Shown: positions 1 to 8,533, numbered from the stretch's first letter. The stretch: DNA of 52,943 nt from a marine group bacterium Sva0996 bin134 (GCA_002239105.1 MPNQ01000020.1:1-52943), one strand, 5' to 3'. Translations and numbers: made by a program. The notes: generated by a model from the letters alone, not told the origin.

Positions 1-510
1 CTGGCTGGAGATTCGGCAGCAGTGGTGGCGGCTGACCGCCGCCGACATCGGGCCGCGCTGGTGGCGGCCAACGCGGCCCGAACCGGCGCGGCGCTGGTCG
101 GCGTGGGGGGCGCCGACGGATGCCCCCCGCCGTTTCGCCCCGGCGCCTTCGACCGGGTGCTGGTGGACGCCCCCTGTTCCGGATTGGGCGTGCTGGGGCG
201 CCGAGCTGATGCCCGCTGGAGGGTGCGCCCCGGCGACATCGCCGAATTGGCCCGTCTCCAGGCTGATCTGGTTCGGGCGGCATTCGGCCTGGTGCGACCG
301 GGGGGAGTGGTGGTCTACAGCGTCTGCACCATGGCCGAGGCCGAAACTGCGGGAATCGACGAAATGGTGGCTCTAGAGCATCCTGGGGCAGCACCCGTCC
401 CCATCGGTGGCCCCCGCTGGCGCCCCCAGGGCCGTGGCGCCCTCATACTCCCCCAGGATCACAACACTGATGGCATGTTCGTTGCCATCTACAAAACCCC
501 CGGTGGGTAG
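1..510 (+). CDS. rsmB: 16S rRNA m5C methyltransferase RsmB, C-terminal part (5' end outside window)
   Basis: The reading frame is open from the first base, so the gene begins outside the window; 169 residues are visible. They are the catalytic half of an RsmB/Sun-type SAM-dependent methyltransferase, which makes 5-methylcytosine in the decoding region of 16S rRNA. Motif IV (DAPCSGLG, about bases 166-190) and motif VI (YSVCTM, about 316-333) carry the two cysteines of the m5C mechanism. Between them lies the RsmB-like stretch GDIAELARLQADLV. The missing N-terminal part should hold the NusB-like RNA-binding domain and the SAM-binding loop. The next gene starts 12 bases after the stop, so the two are probably cotranscribed. 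RsmF or NSUN-type relatives share the motifs, but the region between the motifs favours RsmB. Confidence 0.85.
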   Translation: MAGDSAAVVAADRRRHRAALVAANAARTGAALVGVGGADGCPPPFRPGAFDRVLVDAPCSGLGVLGRRADARWRVRPGDIAELARLQADLVRAAFGLVRPGGVVVYSVCTMAEAETAGIDEMVALEHPGAAPVPIGGPRWRPQGRGALILPQDHNTDGMFVAIYKTPGG

Positions 511-521
511 TGTGACCGGCA

Positions 522-1010
522 ATGGCTGACAATGAGACCGCGGGTTTGACCGCAAAAATCCTGACCGCGTCCGACGGGGTGATCGCTGGAACCCGCCAAG
601 ACGGCTCAGGTGATGCCCTGGTGGAGTTGCTCACCGGCGAGGGCTATGACATTGCCGACCGCCGGGCGGTAGAAGACGGCGTCGAGTCGGTGCGCGACGC
701 CCTGTTGGAGATGTCCGACGGGTTCGCCGGCCTCATCGTCACCACCGGGGGAACCGGCTTCGGCCCCCGCGACCTCACCCCGGAGGGAACCGCCGAGGTG
801 TTGGAACGCCGGGCTGATGGCTTGGCCGAGGCCTCTCGGCTGGTGAGCCCGTTTGGCCGCCTTTCACGAGCCATCGCCGGCACCCGGGGCACGGCCCTGA
901 TCGTGAACTTGCCGGGCTCGCCCAAAGGGTCGGTGGAGTGCTTGGAGGCGGTGCTCGACGTCATTCCCCACGCGCTGCGCCTGTTGGCCGACCAGCCCAC
1001 CGAGCATTGA
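522..1010 (+). CDS. MoaB/Mog-family molybdopterin biosynthesis protein
   Basis: This 162-residue protein belongs to the MoaB/MogA family, which adenylylates molybdopterin before metal insertion in cytosolic molybdenum cofactor synthesis. The signature TTGGTGFGPRD (residues about 74-84) is the molybdopterin/AMP-binding loop. The second signature, NLPGSPKGSVECLEAVLDVI near residues 130-148, is the usual C-terminal MoaB/Mog motif. Length is typical. It sits in a run with rsmB and ribD, not among other moa genes. It can be linked by function to the molybdenum hydroxylase genes at 32.4-36.1 kb, which need this cofactor; that link is inference. MoaB and Mog cannot be told apart here, so no symbol is given. 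Confidence 0.88.
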   Translation: MADNETAGLTAKILTASDGVIAGTRQDGSGDALVELLTGEGYDIADRRAVEDGVESVRDALLEMSDGFAGLIVTTGGTGFGPRDLTPEGTAEVLERRADGLAEASRLVSPFGRLSRAIAGTRGTALIVNLPGSPKGSVECLEAVLDVIPHALRLLADQPTEH

Positions 1011-1035
1011 CATCCAGACCAGGCCGGTCGGCAAG

Positions 1036-2031
1036 ATGATGGATCTGGCCTTGGAGGTAGCCCGCTCTTGTCGACTGGTGACCTCCCCCAACCCGTGGGT
1101 GGGGTGCGTGATTGACACCGGCGACGGCCAGTTCTTCGGGGCTACCTCGCCGCCGGGTGGCAACCACGCCGAGATAAACGCCCTGGAAGCTGCTGGTCAG
1201 CGAGCCGACGGTGCCTGTCTCTACACCACATTGGAACCCTGTAACCACCAAGGGCGCACCGGGCCGTGTACCGACGCCATCATCGCCGCCGGGGTCGCCC
1301 GGGTGGTCGTGGCCATCGAAGATCCCGATCCGGCGGTTTCCGGCCAGGGCATTGCTGTGCTCCGAGGGGCCGGGATTGCGGTAGAAGTGGGAGTGAGGGC
1401 CGATGAGGCTGCTGAGCTGCTGGCCCCCTATCTGAAGCACCGTCGCACCGGGCTCCCCTGGGTGGTGCTGAAGCTGGCCGCTTCCCTGGACGGCCGCATC
1501 GCGGCTCCCGATACCACCAGCCGATGGATCACCGGGACTGAGGCCCGGATTGACGCCCACCGTCTGCGAGCCGAGAGCGACGCGGTGCTGGTGGGGGCGG
1601 GCACCGTTCGAGCCGACGATCCCGCCCTCACGGTGCGCGACTGGCAGCCGCCATCGGGGGTGACCCCCCGCGTCGGCCAGCCACTGCGTGTGGTGCTGGG
1701 TTCCGCCCCGCCTGATGCCCGCGTCCACCCGGCTCAGGAGATGGACGGCCCGCTTGAGGAAGTGCTCCGGCAACTGGGAGAACAGGGCGTGGTCCAACTC
1801 CTGGTTGAAGGGGGCGCGGCCACCGCGGCCGCGTTCCATCAAGCCGGCCTGGTGGACCACTATGCGGTGTATCTGGCCCCCGCCCTGTTCGGCGGCGACG
1901 ACGGTCGGGCGATGTTCGCCGGCCCCGGGGCGGCCACGGTCGCCGATGTGTGGAGAGGCGAGATCACCGGCGTCTGCCGACTGGGTTCAGATCTGCGAAT
2001 AGACCTTCGCCCCCGAAACCCTGCTGATTGA
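1036..2031 (+). CDS. ribD: Bifunctional riboflavin biosynthesis deaminase/reductase RibD
   Basis: RibD catalyses two cytosolic steps of riboflavin synthesis: zinc-dependent deamination of the pyrimidine ring, then NADPH-dependent reduction of the ribosyl side chain. The deaminase domain (residues 1 to about 145) has the zinc ligands HAE at 44-46 and PCNHQGRTGPC with Cys69 and Cys78. The reductase domain (about 150-331) starts with VVLKLAASLDGRIA, continues with SRWITG and carries LLVEGGAATAAAF near 257-269. At 331 residues it is slightly short. Two ATG codons in tandem (1036, 1039) can serve as start; the upstream SD is weak. No other riboflavin genes and no recognisable FMN riboswitch are adjacent, so ribD is separated from the rest of its pathway here. 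Confidence 0.93.
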   Translation: MMDLALEVARSCRLVTSPNPWVGCVIDTGDGQFFGATSPPGGNHAEINALEAAGQRADGACLYTTLEPCNHQGRTGPCTDAIIAAGVARVVVAIEDPDPAVSGQGIAVLRGAGIAVEVGVRADEAAELLAPYLKHRRTGLPWVVLKLAASLDGRIAAPDTTSRWITGTEARIDAHRLRAESDAVLVGAGTVRADDPALTVRDWQPPSGVTPRVGQPLRVVLGSAPPDARVHPAQEMDGPLEEVLRQLGEQGVVQLLVEGGAATAAAFHQAGLVDHYAVYLAPALFGGDDGRAMFAGPGAATVADVWRGEITGVCRLGSDLRIDLRPRNPAD

Positions 2032-2076
2032 GTTATTGATCACAGTCCCTGGAATTCAGCCCGGTAGCGTTGGGGC

Positions 2077-2952
2077 ATGCTCTCGTTGGTGCTGCCCAAG
2101 GGGTCGTTGGAGAAGGCGACGATGGAGCTCTTCGACGCCGCCGACATCCCTGTGCACCGCGGCTCAGATGTGGCCTACAAGGGAACGATCAACGATCCCC
2201 GCATCGCCCAGGTCCGCATTCTCCGACCCCAGGAGATTCCCCGGTACGTGGCCGATGGGCTGTTCGACCTGGGCATAACCGGGCGCGACTGGGTGGCTGA
2301 GACGGGCAGCGATGTTGTGTCGCTGGGCAAGCTCCAATACTCCAAGAACACCTCACAGCCGATCCGGATGGTGTTGGCGGTGCCCGGCGACTCTCCGTGG
2401 GAGTCGGCCGAGGACCTTCCCCAAGGGGTGAAGATCTCCAGCGAGTACCCCTCGTTGACCAAGCAGTTCTTCGACGGATTGGGAATCGAGGCCGACATCG
2501 CCCTGTCGTATGGGGCCACCGAGGCCAAGGCCCCCGACATCGTGGATGCGGTGGTGGAGATCACCGAGACCGGCCGGGCGCTGAGAGCCGCCGGCCTGAA
2601 GATCATTCACACCATCCTCACGTCCTACACCGAGCTGGTGGCCAATCCCGACAGCTACGCCGACCCCGAGCGGCGCCACGCCATGGAGCAGATCCACACC
2701 CTGTTGGGCGGGGTGCTGGAGGCCAGGGGCAAGGTGCTGGTGAAGATGAACGTGCCGTCCGCCAGCCTGGACAAGGTGATCGACCTGCTGCCGTCCATGA
2801 AGGCCCCCACGGTGAATGAGCTGTTCGGGGGCCACGGCTACGCAGTGGAGACGGTGGTGCCCAAGATCGACATCAATGTCTTGATCCCTGACCTGCGCGA
2901 TGCGGGGGCCAGCGACATCATCGAACTGCCGCTGGCCAAGATCGTCCATTGA
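2077..2952 (+). CDS. hisG: ATP phosphoribosyltransferase HisG (long form)
   Basis: HisG joins ATP and PRPP to give phosphoribosyl-ATP, the first and feedback-controlled step of histidine synthesis. The 291 residues open with LVLPKGSLEKAT, followed by FDLGITGRDWVAE near 69-81. The PRPP-loop region holds DIVDAVVEITETG near 154-166. The last ~75 residues (VKMNVPSASLDKVIDLLPS to IIELPLAKI) form the ACT-like regulatory domain of the long form, so this enzyme should be inhibited by histidine directly and should not need HisZ. The start is supported by GGGG a few bases upstream. The stop overlaps the start of the next gene by four bases, so the two are probably cotranslated. No other his genes are near. 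Confidence 0.95.
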   Translation: MLSLVLPKGSLEKATMELFDAADIPVHRGSDVAYKGTINDPRIAQVRILRPQEIPRYVADGLFDLGITGRDWVAETGSDVVSLGKLQYSKNTSQPIRMVLAVPGDSPWESAEDLPQGVKISSEYPSLTKQFFDGLGIEADIALSYGATEAKAPDIVDAVVEITETGRALRAAGLKIIHTILTSYTELVANPDSYADPERRHAMEQIHTLLGGVLEARGKVLVKMNVPSASLDKVIDLLPSMKAPTVNELFGGHGYAVETVVPKIDINVLIPDLRDAGASDIIELPLAKIVH

Positions 2953-3185
2953 GGCTGACTGGGCGCGGAACTCCGCTCACCGGCCGTGTGGCGAGCTTCG
3001 ACGACGCCACCGGCTGGGGAGAGATCGCCGCCGACGGAGGCACCGAATACCCGTTCCATTGCACCGCGATCGCTGACGGCACCCGCAGCGTCGAGGCAGG
3101 GACCCGGGTGAGTTTCTGGCTGGCCCCCGGCCACCGGGGCGTGTGGGAGGCCGCTGGGGTTACTCCTCAGCGTCCCCCTCAGTAG
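2949..3185 (+). CDS. Small cold-shock-domain-like protein
   Basis: A 78-residue protein. The only plausible start is TTG at 2949, overlapping the hisG stop by four bases, which suggests translational coupling. GRVASFDDATGWGEIA (residues about 12-27) and YPFHCTAIADG (about 34-44) follow the RNP1/RNP2 layout of the cold-shock (OB-fold) nucleic-acid-binding domain, including the usual FHxTAI stretch. The aromatic residues of RNP1 are fewer than in CspA. The protein probably binds single-stranded RNA or DNA, but the role is not known. The 3' end overlaps the convergent DUF1844 gene by 26 bases. Confidence 0.65.
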   Translation: MRLTGRGTPLTGRVASFDDATGWGEIAADGGTEYPFHCTAIADGTRSVEAGTRVSFWLAPGHRGVWEAAGVTPQRPPQ

Positions 3186-3618
3186 CCCCCTCATCAGTCC
3201 CTTCCATCGCCCGTGACACCTGTACGAACGCCATGCGGATCTGATGGAGTGCTTCGTTCAGCGTGGCCTCGTGCTCGCCGAGACGGCCCTCCAGCCCTTC
3301 TACCAACTCACCGAGGGCGTCGATGGCCAATCGGGACGCGTCCAGATTGGGCGGCTGCTGGCTTAGGTGGATGGCCCCCAGCTCGTACAGGCCCATGGCA
3401 TGGTTTCCCACCACCACCTCTGCTGGAGTGTTGGCGATCTGCTCTCGAGCCTCGGCCAGCTGCTGGGCCAACTCCTCGGCGTGAGCCCGCTCCTCGTCGC
3501 TCAACCCGGCCAGCGGGTCTTCTGTTTGATCGGGAGAGTCTTGTGGTGGAGGGGCCGCAGACCTTCCCCTGCCGTCGTCTACCGGTACTTCGCCGCCTGG
3601 CGTCCACAGTGTGCTCAT
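3160..3618 (-). CDS. DUF1844 family protein
   Basis: A 152-residue protein. I chose the ATG at 3618 because AAGGAG lies upstream of it; a longer frame begins at 3744 but would run into the infC leader. The N-terminal ~45 residues are low complexity and acidic/proline-rich. The C-terminal part (MGLYELGAIHLSQQPPNL, then IDALGELVEGLEGRLGEHE, ending with IRMAFVQV) matches the helical DUF1844 family, whose function is unknown. In actinobacteria this family is often found next to infC, as here, where the two genes are divergent and about 140-165 bases apart. The tail is very acidic. The position suggests a link with translation, but nothing in the sequence shows one. Confidence 0.72.
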   Translation of the reverse strand: MSTLWTPGGEVPVDDGRGRSAAPPPQDSPDQTEDPLAGLSDEERAHAEELAQQLAEAREQIANTPAEVVVGNHAMGLYELGAIHLSQQPPNLDASRLAIDALGELVEGLEGRLGEHEATLNEALHQIRMAFVQVSRAMEGTDEGATEGDAEE

Positions 3619-3669
3619 GGTATTCCTCAGCTCCTTTTCGCCTCGTCTGGCGTGATTGTCGCCCAACAC

Positions 3670-3678
3670 TGATACTCT
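3670..3678 (+). promoter_or_regulatory. Candidate extended -10 promoter of infC-rpmI-rplT
   Basis: TGATACTCT fits the extended -10 pattern TGnTAnnnT. It lies in the divergent gap between the DUF1844 gene and infC, just ahead of the leader hairpin. No -35 box at the usual distance is clear; TTGTCG at 3656-3661 is too close. Transcription would begin near 3685, giving a leader of about 70-100 bases. Confidence 0.3.
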
Positions 3679-3692
3679 TACCCCGCAACTTT

Positions 3693-3729
3693 GGCGCACC
3701 AGCGGGATCAAACCCGATTCCAGTGCGCC
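3693..3729 (+). promoter_or_regulatory. Two-tier hairpin in the infC operon leader
   Basis: GGCGCAC (3693-3699) pairs perfectly with GTGCGCC (3723-3729). Inside it, CGGG (3703-3706) pairs with CCCG (3713-3716). The structure stands about 27 bases before the hexapeptide ORF and is not followed by a U tract, so it is not a simple terminator. infC-rpmI-rplT operons in other bacteria carry autoregulatory leaders that respond to L20 or IF3. A similar role here is inference. Confidence 0.4.
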
Positions 3730-3755
3730 GGCCCCGAAAGTCAAGAGAGAGGAAC

Positions 3756-3776
3756 ATGCGCATTGCAGAGCGGTGA
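3756..3776 (+). CDS. Possible six-codon leader peptide upstream of infC
   Basis: ATG at 3756 follows a strong SD (AGAGAGAGGA) and reads MRIAER before TGA at 3774-3776. It is in the same frame as infC, whose first possible start is six bases after this stop. It could be a coupling or regulatory peptide, or the old infC start closed by a stop. The strong SD is the main reason to list it. See the infC entry. Confidence 0.35.
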   Translation: MRIAER

Positions 3777-3782
3777 TCGGCC

Positions 3783-4391
3783 ATAGCTTCGGCAGATGCT
3801 GAGCCCCGGATCAACGACCGGATCAGAGCTCGAGAGGTACGGCTCGTAGGTCAAGATGGGCAGCAAGTAGGCATTCGCCCGCTGCCTGAGGCATTGGACA
3901 TGGCCCGTGACGCCGGCTTAGACCTGGTGGAGGTCGCTGACAAGGCGAACCCACCGGTGTGCCGGATCATGGACTACGGCAAGTACAAGTACGAGGCCGC
4001 CCAAAGAGCCAAAGAGTCCCGGCGAAACAGCACCAACATCGTCGTCAAGGAAATGAAGTACCGGCCCAAGATTGGGCCTGGTGATTTTGAGACCAAGACG
4101 CGCAAGGTGCGGGGTTTCCTAGAAGAAGGCTCCAAAGTAAAGGTCACGATCATGTTCCGCGGCCGCGAGGTGCAGCATCCCGAGTTGGGGCGGCGCATTC
4201 TCGACAACATTGCTTCTGAAGTGGAAGAAGTGGCCAAGGTCGAGGTCTACCCGAGGCTGGATGGCCGCAACATGGTCATGGTGCTTGGACCGGTGAAGAA
4301 GAAGTCACGCAAGCAGGCCGCCCGGTCTGCTCGTCCACCGGTCGAAGAGATCGAGCCAACCGAACCTGCTCCCCAAAGCGCAGACAACTGA
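3783..4391 (+). CDS. infC: Translation initiation factor IF-3
   Basis: IF-3 binds the 30S subunit, blocks 50S joining and checks the start codon. The frame carries the full family sequence: [14 protein letters not shown], then [20 protein letters not shown] and a C-terminal domain ending with a [11 protein letters not shown] tail and an acidic extension. No ATG, GTG or TTG precedes the conserved N-terminus in frame; the first TTG (3894) would remove it. An in-frame TGA at 3774 closes the frame upstream. The best full-length start is ATA at 3783, with GGTGA six bases before it. This gives 202 residues. IF-3 genes often use AUU, AUA or AUC starts, which IF-3 itself discriminates against, so autoregulation by start codon is likely. 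The product is certain, the start less so. Confidence 0.88.
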   Translation: MASADAEPRINDRIRAREVRLVGQDGQQVGIRPLPEALDMARDAGLDLVEVADKANPPVCRIMDYGKYKYEAAQRAKESRRNSTNIVVKEMKYRPKIGPGDFETKTRKVRGFLEEGSKVKVTIMFRGREVQHPELGRRILDNIASEVEEVAKVEVYPRLDGRNMVMVLGPVKKKSRKQAARSARPPVEEIEPTEPAPQSADN

Positions 4392-4392
4392 T

Positions 4393-4587
4393 ATGCCCAA
4401 GATGAAAACCCATCGAGGCGCGGCCAAGCGGTTCAAGACCACTGGCACTGGCAAACTCCGTCGGCGCAGCGCCTACAAGAACCACATCCTCGAGAAGAAG
4501 GCCCCGAAACGCAAGCGCCAGCTGCGCGGCCCGGCCCAGGTGTCGTCGGCCGACGCTCCCGCCGTGAAGCGCCAGTTGGGCTTGTAG
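4393..4587 (+). CDS. rpmI: 50S ribosomal protein L35
   Basis: A 64-residue basic protein beginning [20 protein letters not shown], the standard L35 N-terminus, and continuing with [16 protein letters not shown]. It is a component of the large ribosomal subunit. It starts one base after the infC stop, so translation is probably coupled. It lies between infC and rplT in the usual order. Length is normal. Confidence 0.97.
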   Translation: MPKMKTHRGAAKRFKTTGTGKLRRRSAYKNHILEKKAPKRKRQLRGPAQVSSADAPAVKRQLGL

Positions 4588-4638
4588 GGCCCGAAGCGAC
4601 CAGTCCGAGTTCAGATCGATTTCAAGGAGTAGAGCACG

Positions 4639-5100
<462 letters not shown>

Positions 5101-5102
5101 CG

Positions 5103-5855
5103 CTGAACCTCAGCTCCAAAAACCCCCGAGTCGCGGAACTTCGCCGACTGGTCCGCAACCGCCGAGAGCGCGCTAACACCGGCAAGTTCGTAATCGACGG
5201 CCCGCAGCTACTGGTCGAGGCGGTGGCCGCCGGCTTGGAAATCGTCGAGGTGTTCGTTGAGCCCATAATCGACTTGTGGGCGGATATGGGAGTCTCTGTC
5301 GACGCTCCCACCTGGACGGTGGGCGACGGCGTTTTGGCCAATGTCGGCTCGGTGGTCACCCCCCAGGGAGTCATGGCCACCGCCCGCATTCCCGAGACGG
5401 TTCCCTTGCCCGATGGCAACTTCATCGTCGAGCTGGCCGGGGTGGCCGATCCTGGCAACGCTGGCACCATAGTGCGCAGCGCGGTGGCCGCCGGCGCGCA
5501 AGCGGTGGTATTCAGCCCTGGCTCGGTGGACCCCTGGAACCCCAAGACCGTGCGGGCATCAGCCGGCGCCCTCTTTCGAGTGCCATTGGCTGTTGCCGCC
5601 CCTGTCGGGGAGCGCGTCGGCACCGACCCCCATCAGGGCGACCACTGCGACCAAGTCGACCTCACCGGCCCCCTCACCCTGGTGGTAGGCAACGAGGCCC
5701 ACGGCCTAGATCAAACCGCGGCGGTCGACCGCTGGGTGTCCATACCCATGGCTGAGTCGGTGGAATCCCTCAATGTCGCATCCGCCGCCGCCATCTTGTG
5801 CTTCGAAATCGCCCGCCAGCGCCGGTCGGGGCCATCGCCGGATTCTGGAGGTTGA
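5103..5855 (+). CDS. TrmH/SpoU-family RNA 2'-O-methyltransferase
   Basis: The SpoU (SPOUT) fold methylates ribose 2'-OH in rRNA or tRNA using SAM. All three motifs are present: DPGNAGTIVRSAVAAGA (motif 1), VVGNEAHGL (motif 2), and IPMAESVESLNVASAAAIL (motif 3). An N-terminal substrate-binding domain is encoded upstream of the first GTG (5223): the frame from 5103 reads SSKNPRVAELRRLVRNRRE and then FVIDGPQLLVEAV, typical of the family. The frame opens after a stop at 5046-5048 and contains no ATG, GTG or TTG before 5223. The likely start is therefore CTG at 5103, three bases after the rplT stop and behind a GTGGGG sequence. This gives 250 residues. The target RNA is not known. Confidence 0.82.
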   Translation: MNLSSKNPRVAELRRLVRNRRERANTGKFVIDGPQLLVEAVAAGLEIVEVFVEPIIDLWADMGVSVDAPTWTVGDGVLANVGSVVTPQGVMATARIPETVPLPDGNFIVELAGVADPGNAGTIVRSAVAAGAQAVVFSPGSVDPWNPKTVRASAGALFRVPLAVAAPVGERVGTDPHQGDHCDQVDLTGPLTLVVGNEAHGLDQTAAVDRWVSIPMAESVESLNVASAAAILCFEIARQRRSGPSPDSGG

Positions 5856-5870
5856 TCCGGCTCTTGTGGC

Positions 5871-7262
5871 TTAGCCGACAATCGGGCCGATGGCTGCCGG
5901 TTGGGCTCTGAGGGCTTCGATCTCGGCGACGGCCTCTTCGGAGAGCTCGTTGATACCGATGAACTCTTCGAGGTTGTAGTGGAGGTTGATGATCCGCATT
6001 TCTTCGCGGCTCAACACGATGTGGTCGAGGCCGGGCTGGTGCAGGCCTCGTTGGGCTCGCTGGAGGTTGGAGAGGTCTTGGTCGAACACCAGGTTCATGG
6101 CGGCTTCCTCGGCGGGGATCGTCGCTTGCATCGGTTGGGTCCGCTCGCTGTTTGGCGGGCGTCGGTCGAGGTGCAGCAAATCCATGAAGGCGTCGTCGGG
6201 GGTGTCGCCGGGGCGAGACCGCAGCACGGTGATGCTGTCGCACATCACGATCACCGTGATGTTGGGGAACAGGTTGAACTGGAACAGGTCTAGCATCTGG
6301 GACTGGTCGAAGCTGTCCAGATCGAGGCCCTTTTGGGCGGTCTGGGCCCGCACCAGTTCCTCCAAAACGTCTCGCACGTTGCCCCCTTCGGGAACCGGCG
6401 GGCACGGACCCGGGTTCTCGGAGTCCTGGCCGTAGCGGGCCCCCTGGGTGACGATGATGGAGTCCCAGATCTCCTGGTCGGTGGCCCCGTTGCGCAGCCG
6501 GGGGCTGGGCACACCGTAGGGCTGGTGCAGTGACCCGTGGCGTCCGTAGAGCCGGTTCACCGAGTTGACGTCATCGCAGCTGGGCAGCATCTCCCGGTGG
6601 ATGCCCTGCACGTGGTAGGTCTCGCTGAATGCTTCGATGAGAGTCTTCCAATTGCACGGCAGCGGCACAGTGAGGTCATAGGCGCAGGCGTACTCGTCCA
6701 TGCGGGCCCATTCCAGCAAGCCGGGAATTGCTTCCAGGTACTCGTCGAGGGGCTCGGCGTCGAGATCCAAGTTCACGAACACCAGCGGCCCCCAGGTGCC
6801 CACCTGCACCGGGAACAGCGGGTAGTCGTCGTTGCGCAGCGCTCCGAAGCCCCGACGCGACGGCACCTCCCGCAGTTTGCCGTCCAGCGTCCAGCTCCAT
6901 CGGTGGTAGATGCAGCGCAGCTCGGTCAGCCCCGACCCCGAGCCGGTGCACAGCACATTGCCCCGGTGGCGGCACACGTTCTGGAACCCCCGCAGCACCC
7001 CGTCGTCGCCCCGCACGATGAGCACCGACAGATTGCCCACCGAGTACTCGAACCAGTCGCCCGGCTGAGGCACATGGTCGACCGTGCCGGCCAGCTGCCA
7101 GGCCTTGGGCCACACGTGGGCCATTTCCAACTCGGACCACTCTGGAGAGATGTACCGATGGGTGGGGACCTCCACCGGAGTGCGCCGGGGCGGGACCGCC
7201 CCGATGGCCGTACCCACCGGGGCATCGTTGGTGAGTTCAGGGCCGATCTGGATCTTCGCCAT
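5871..7262 (-). CDS. Rieske non-heme iron oxygenase, alpha subunit
   Basis: This is a ring-hydroxylating-type oxygenase large subunit of 463 residues. The start is ATG at 7262, behind GGAGA. The Rieske [2Fe-2S] ligands are Cys97 and His99 (CRHRG) and Cys117 and His120 (CIYH). The catalytic iron ligands are probably His217 and His222 in the stretch EAFSETYHVQGIH, with an Asp in the C-terminal region. Length is typical of aromatic ring, carnitine or sterol oxygenases. No reductase, ferredoxin or beta subunit gene is adjacent, so it must use partners encoded elsewhere; the substrate cannot be named. The gene converges on the methyltransferase gene with a 15-base gap and is divergent from the next gene. 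Confidence 0.9.
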   Translation of the reverse strand: MAKIQIGPELTNDAPVGTAIGAVPPRRTPVEVPTHRYISPEWSELEMAHVWPKAWQLAGTVDHVPQPGDWFEYSVGNLSVLIVRGDDGVLRGFQNVCRHRGNVLCTGSGSGLTELRCIYHRWSWTLDGKLREVPSRRGFGALRNDDYPLFPVQVGTWGPLVFVNLDLDAEPLDEYLEAIPGLLEWARMDEYACAYDLTVPLPCNWKTLIEAFSETYHVQGIHREMLPSCDDVNSVNRLYGRHGSLHQPYGVPSPRLRNGATDQEIWDSIIVTQGARYGQDSENPGPCPPVPEGGNVRDVLEELVRAQTAQKGLDLDSFDQSQMLDLFQFNLFPNITVIVMCDSITVLRSRPGDTPDDAFMDLLHLDRRPPNSERTQPMQATIPAEEAAMNLVFDQDLSNLQRAQRGLHQPGLDHIVLSREEMRIINLHYNLEEFIGINELSEEAVAEIEALRAQPAAIGPIVG

Positions 7263-7387
7263 ATCTTGTGTCTCCACTGTGTAAGAAGAGTTGGGATGGA
7301 ATCTGACCTTCTCTAGGAGATGGCCTTGGCTAAAGCGTAGGCGGGTTGACCGAGGCGGCTTCAGCAGTCCCGTAGTCTTTATCCCGT

Positions 7388-8533
7388 ATGAATCCAGCGG
7401 AAGGGATCGTGTTTGCGTTCGGGGCGGTGATCGCCCTGGGCACCCTGTTGGTCGCCATTCAGACGGTGGTGGTTCCCCGAGCCGAGAAAAGCCTGTTGAT
7501 CCGCTTCGTGTACGTCGGCATGGGGGTGTTGTTCTCGGTGATCGCCCGGCGCCGCAAGACCTACGAGGCCCGTGATGCGCTGCTGGCCCGCTACGCCCCC
7601 ACCACCCTCATGTTGCTGCCCATGGTGTGGGCCACCGGGGTCATCTACGGATTCTCGCTGATGTTCTGGGCGCTCGATGTGCGCCCCTACCGGGAGGCTC
7701 TGGTGCTGAGCGGCTGGTCGCTCACCACCCTGGGCTACTGGGTGGCCACCGACCTGTTCACCCAGGTTCTGGTGGTGGCCGAGGCGCTCGTCGGCTTGGG
7801 CATCGTGGCGCTATTGATCAGCTTCTTGCCCCTGATGCACAGCGCGTTCAGCGCCCGGGAGGCGACGGTGGCCCGCTTGGAGATTCGGGCCGGGAACCCG
7901 CCAACGCCAGAAGCCATGATCATCTTGGCCCACGAGACCGGCGGCCTCGAAGACATGGGGGAAACCTGGACCGAGTGGGAGCACTGGTTCATCCACATCG
8001 AGGGATCCCACCAGACCTATCCGGCTCTGGCCTTCTTCCGGTCGGTGCGCTCCGACCGGTCGTGGGTGACCGCCGCGGGCTGCATCTTGGACACTGCGGC
8101 CATCATGTTGTCGACGGTGGCAGTGCCCCATTCGCCGGCGGCACCGTTCATGATCCGATCGGGTTATGTGGCGCTGCGCAACATCGCCGACTTCCTCCCC
8201 ATCGACTATGACCCTGCCCCGTCGCAAACATCGCCGATCACCGTGCGCCGCCACGAGTTCAACGAGGCTTACGAGGCCCTCAAGAGTGCCGGGGTCCCCG
8301 TGGTGAAGGATCGCGAACAGGCATGGCGGGACTACGCCGGATGGCGCGTGAACTACGACAACTGCCTGGTTGGGCTGGCTTCCATCACTTCGGCGCCGCC
8401 GGGCAAGTGGAGCACCGACCGGCCATCTCCCTACCAACGATTGCCGCTCTTCCACCGCCCTCTTCGCCGTCCCTTGCCCCCGCTGCTGCGCGATCTCCGG
8501 CGCCGGGGTTTCGGCCCGGGGCGGCGGAAGTGA
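7388..8533 (+). CDS. Membrane protein with degenerate K+-channel-like pore motif
   Basis: A 381-residue protein with hydrophobic segments near residues 5-28, 39-53, 72-96 and 128-150, followed by a long soluble domain. The stretch SGWSLTTLGYWVATD (about 108-122) sits between two hydrophobic segments and looks like the pore loop of two-TM ion channels (TTxGYG), with Trp in place of the last filter glycine. The following helix (VVAEALVGLGIVALLISFLPL) also resembles an inner channel helix. The C-terminus is rich in Arg and Pro. It may be a diverged channel or a protein of another role with the same fold. It stands alone, divergent from the Rieske gene and about 100 bases before the next gene. 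Confidence 0.55.
   Translation: MNPAEGIVFAFGAVIALGTLLVAIQTVVVPRAEKSLLIRFVYVGMGVLFSVIARRRKTYEARDALLARYAPTTLMLLPMVWATGVIYGFSLMFWALDVRPYREALVLSGWSLTTLGYWVATDLFTQVLVVAEALVGLGIVALLISFLPLMHSAFSAREATVARLEIRAGNPPTPEAMIILAHETGGLEDMGETWTEWEHWFIHIEGSHQTYPALAFFRSVRSDRSWVTAAGCILDTAAIMLSTVAVPHSPAAPFMIRSGYVALRNIADFLPIDYDPAPSQTSPITVRRHEFNEAYEALKSAGVPVVKDREQAWRDYAGWRVNYDNCLVGLASITSAPPGKWSTDRPSPYQRLPLFHRPLRRPLPPLLRDLRRRGFGPGRRK

Noticed and set aside
961..1860. Minus-strand open frame of 299 codons opposite ribD
   Set aside because: Antisense to a complete RibD with both active sites; no protein-like pattern.
3774..3776. In-frame TGA ahead of infC as a selenocysteine codon
   Set aside because: No selenocysteine-insertion-like structure is evident just after it, and IF-3 has no known selenocysteine; leader ORF or mutation is simpler.
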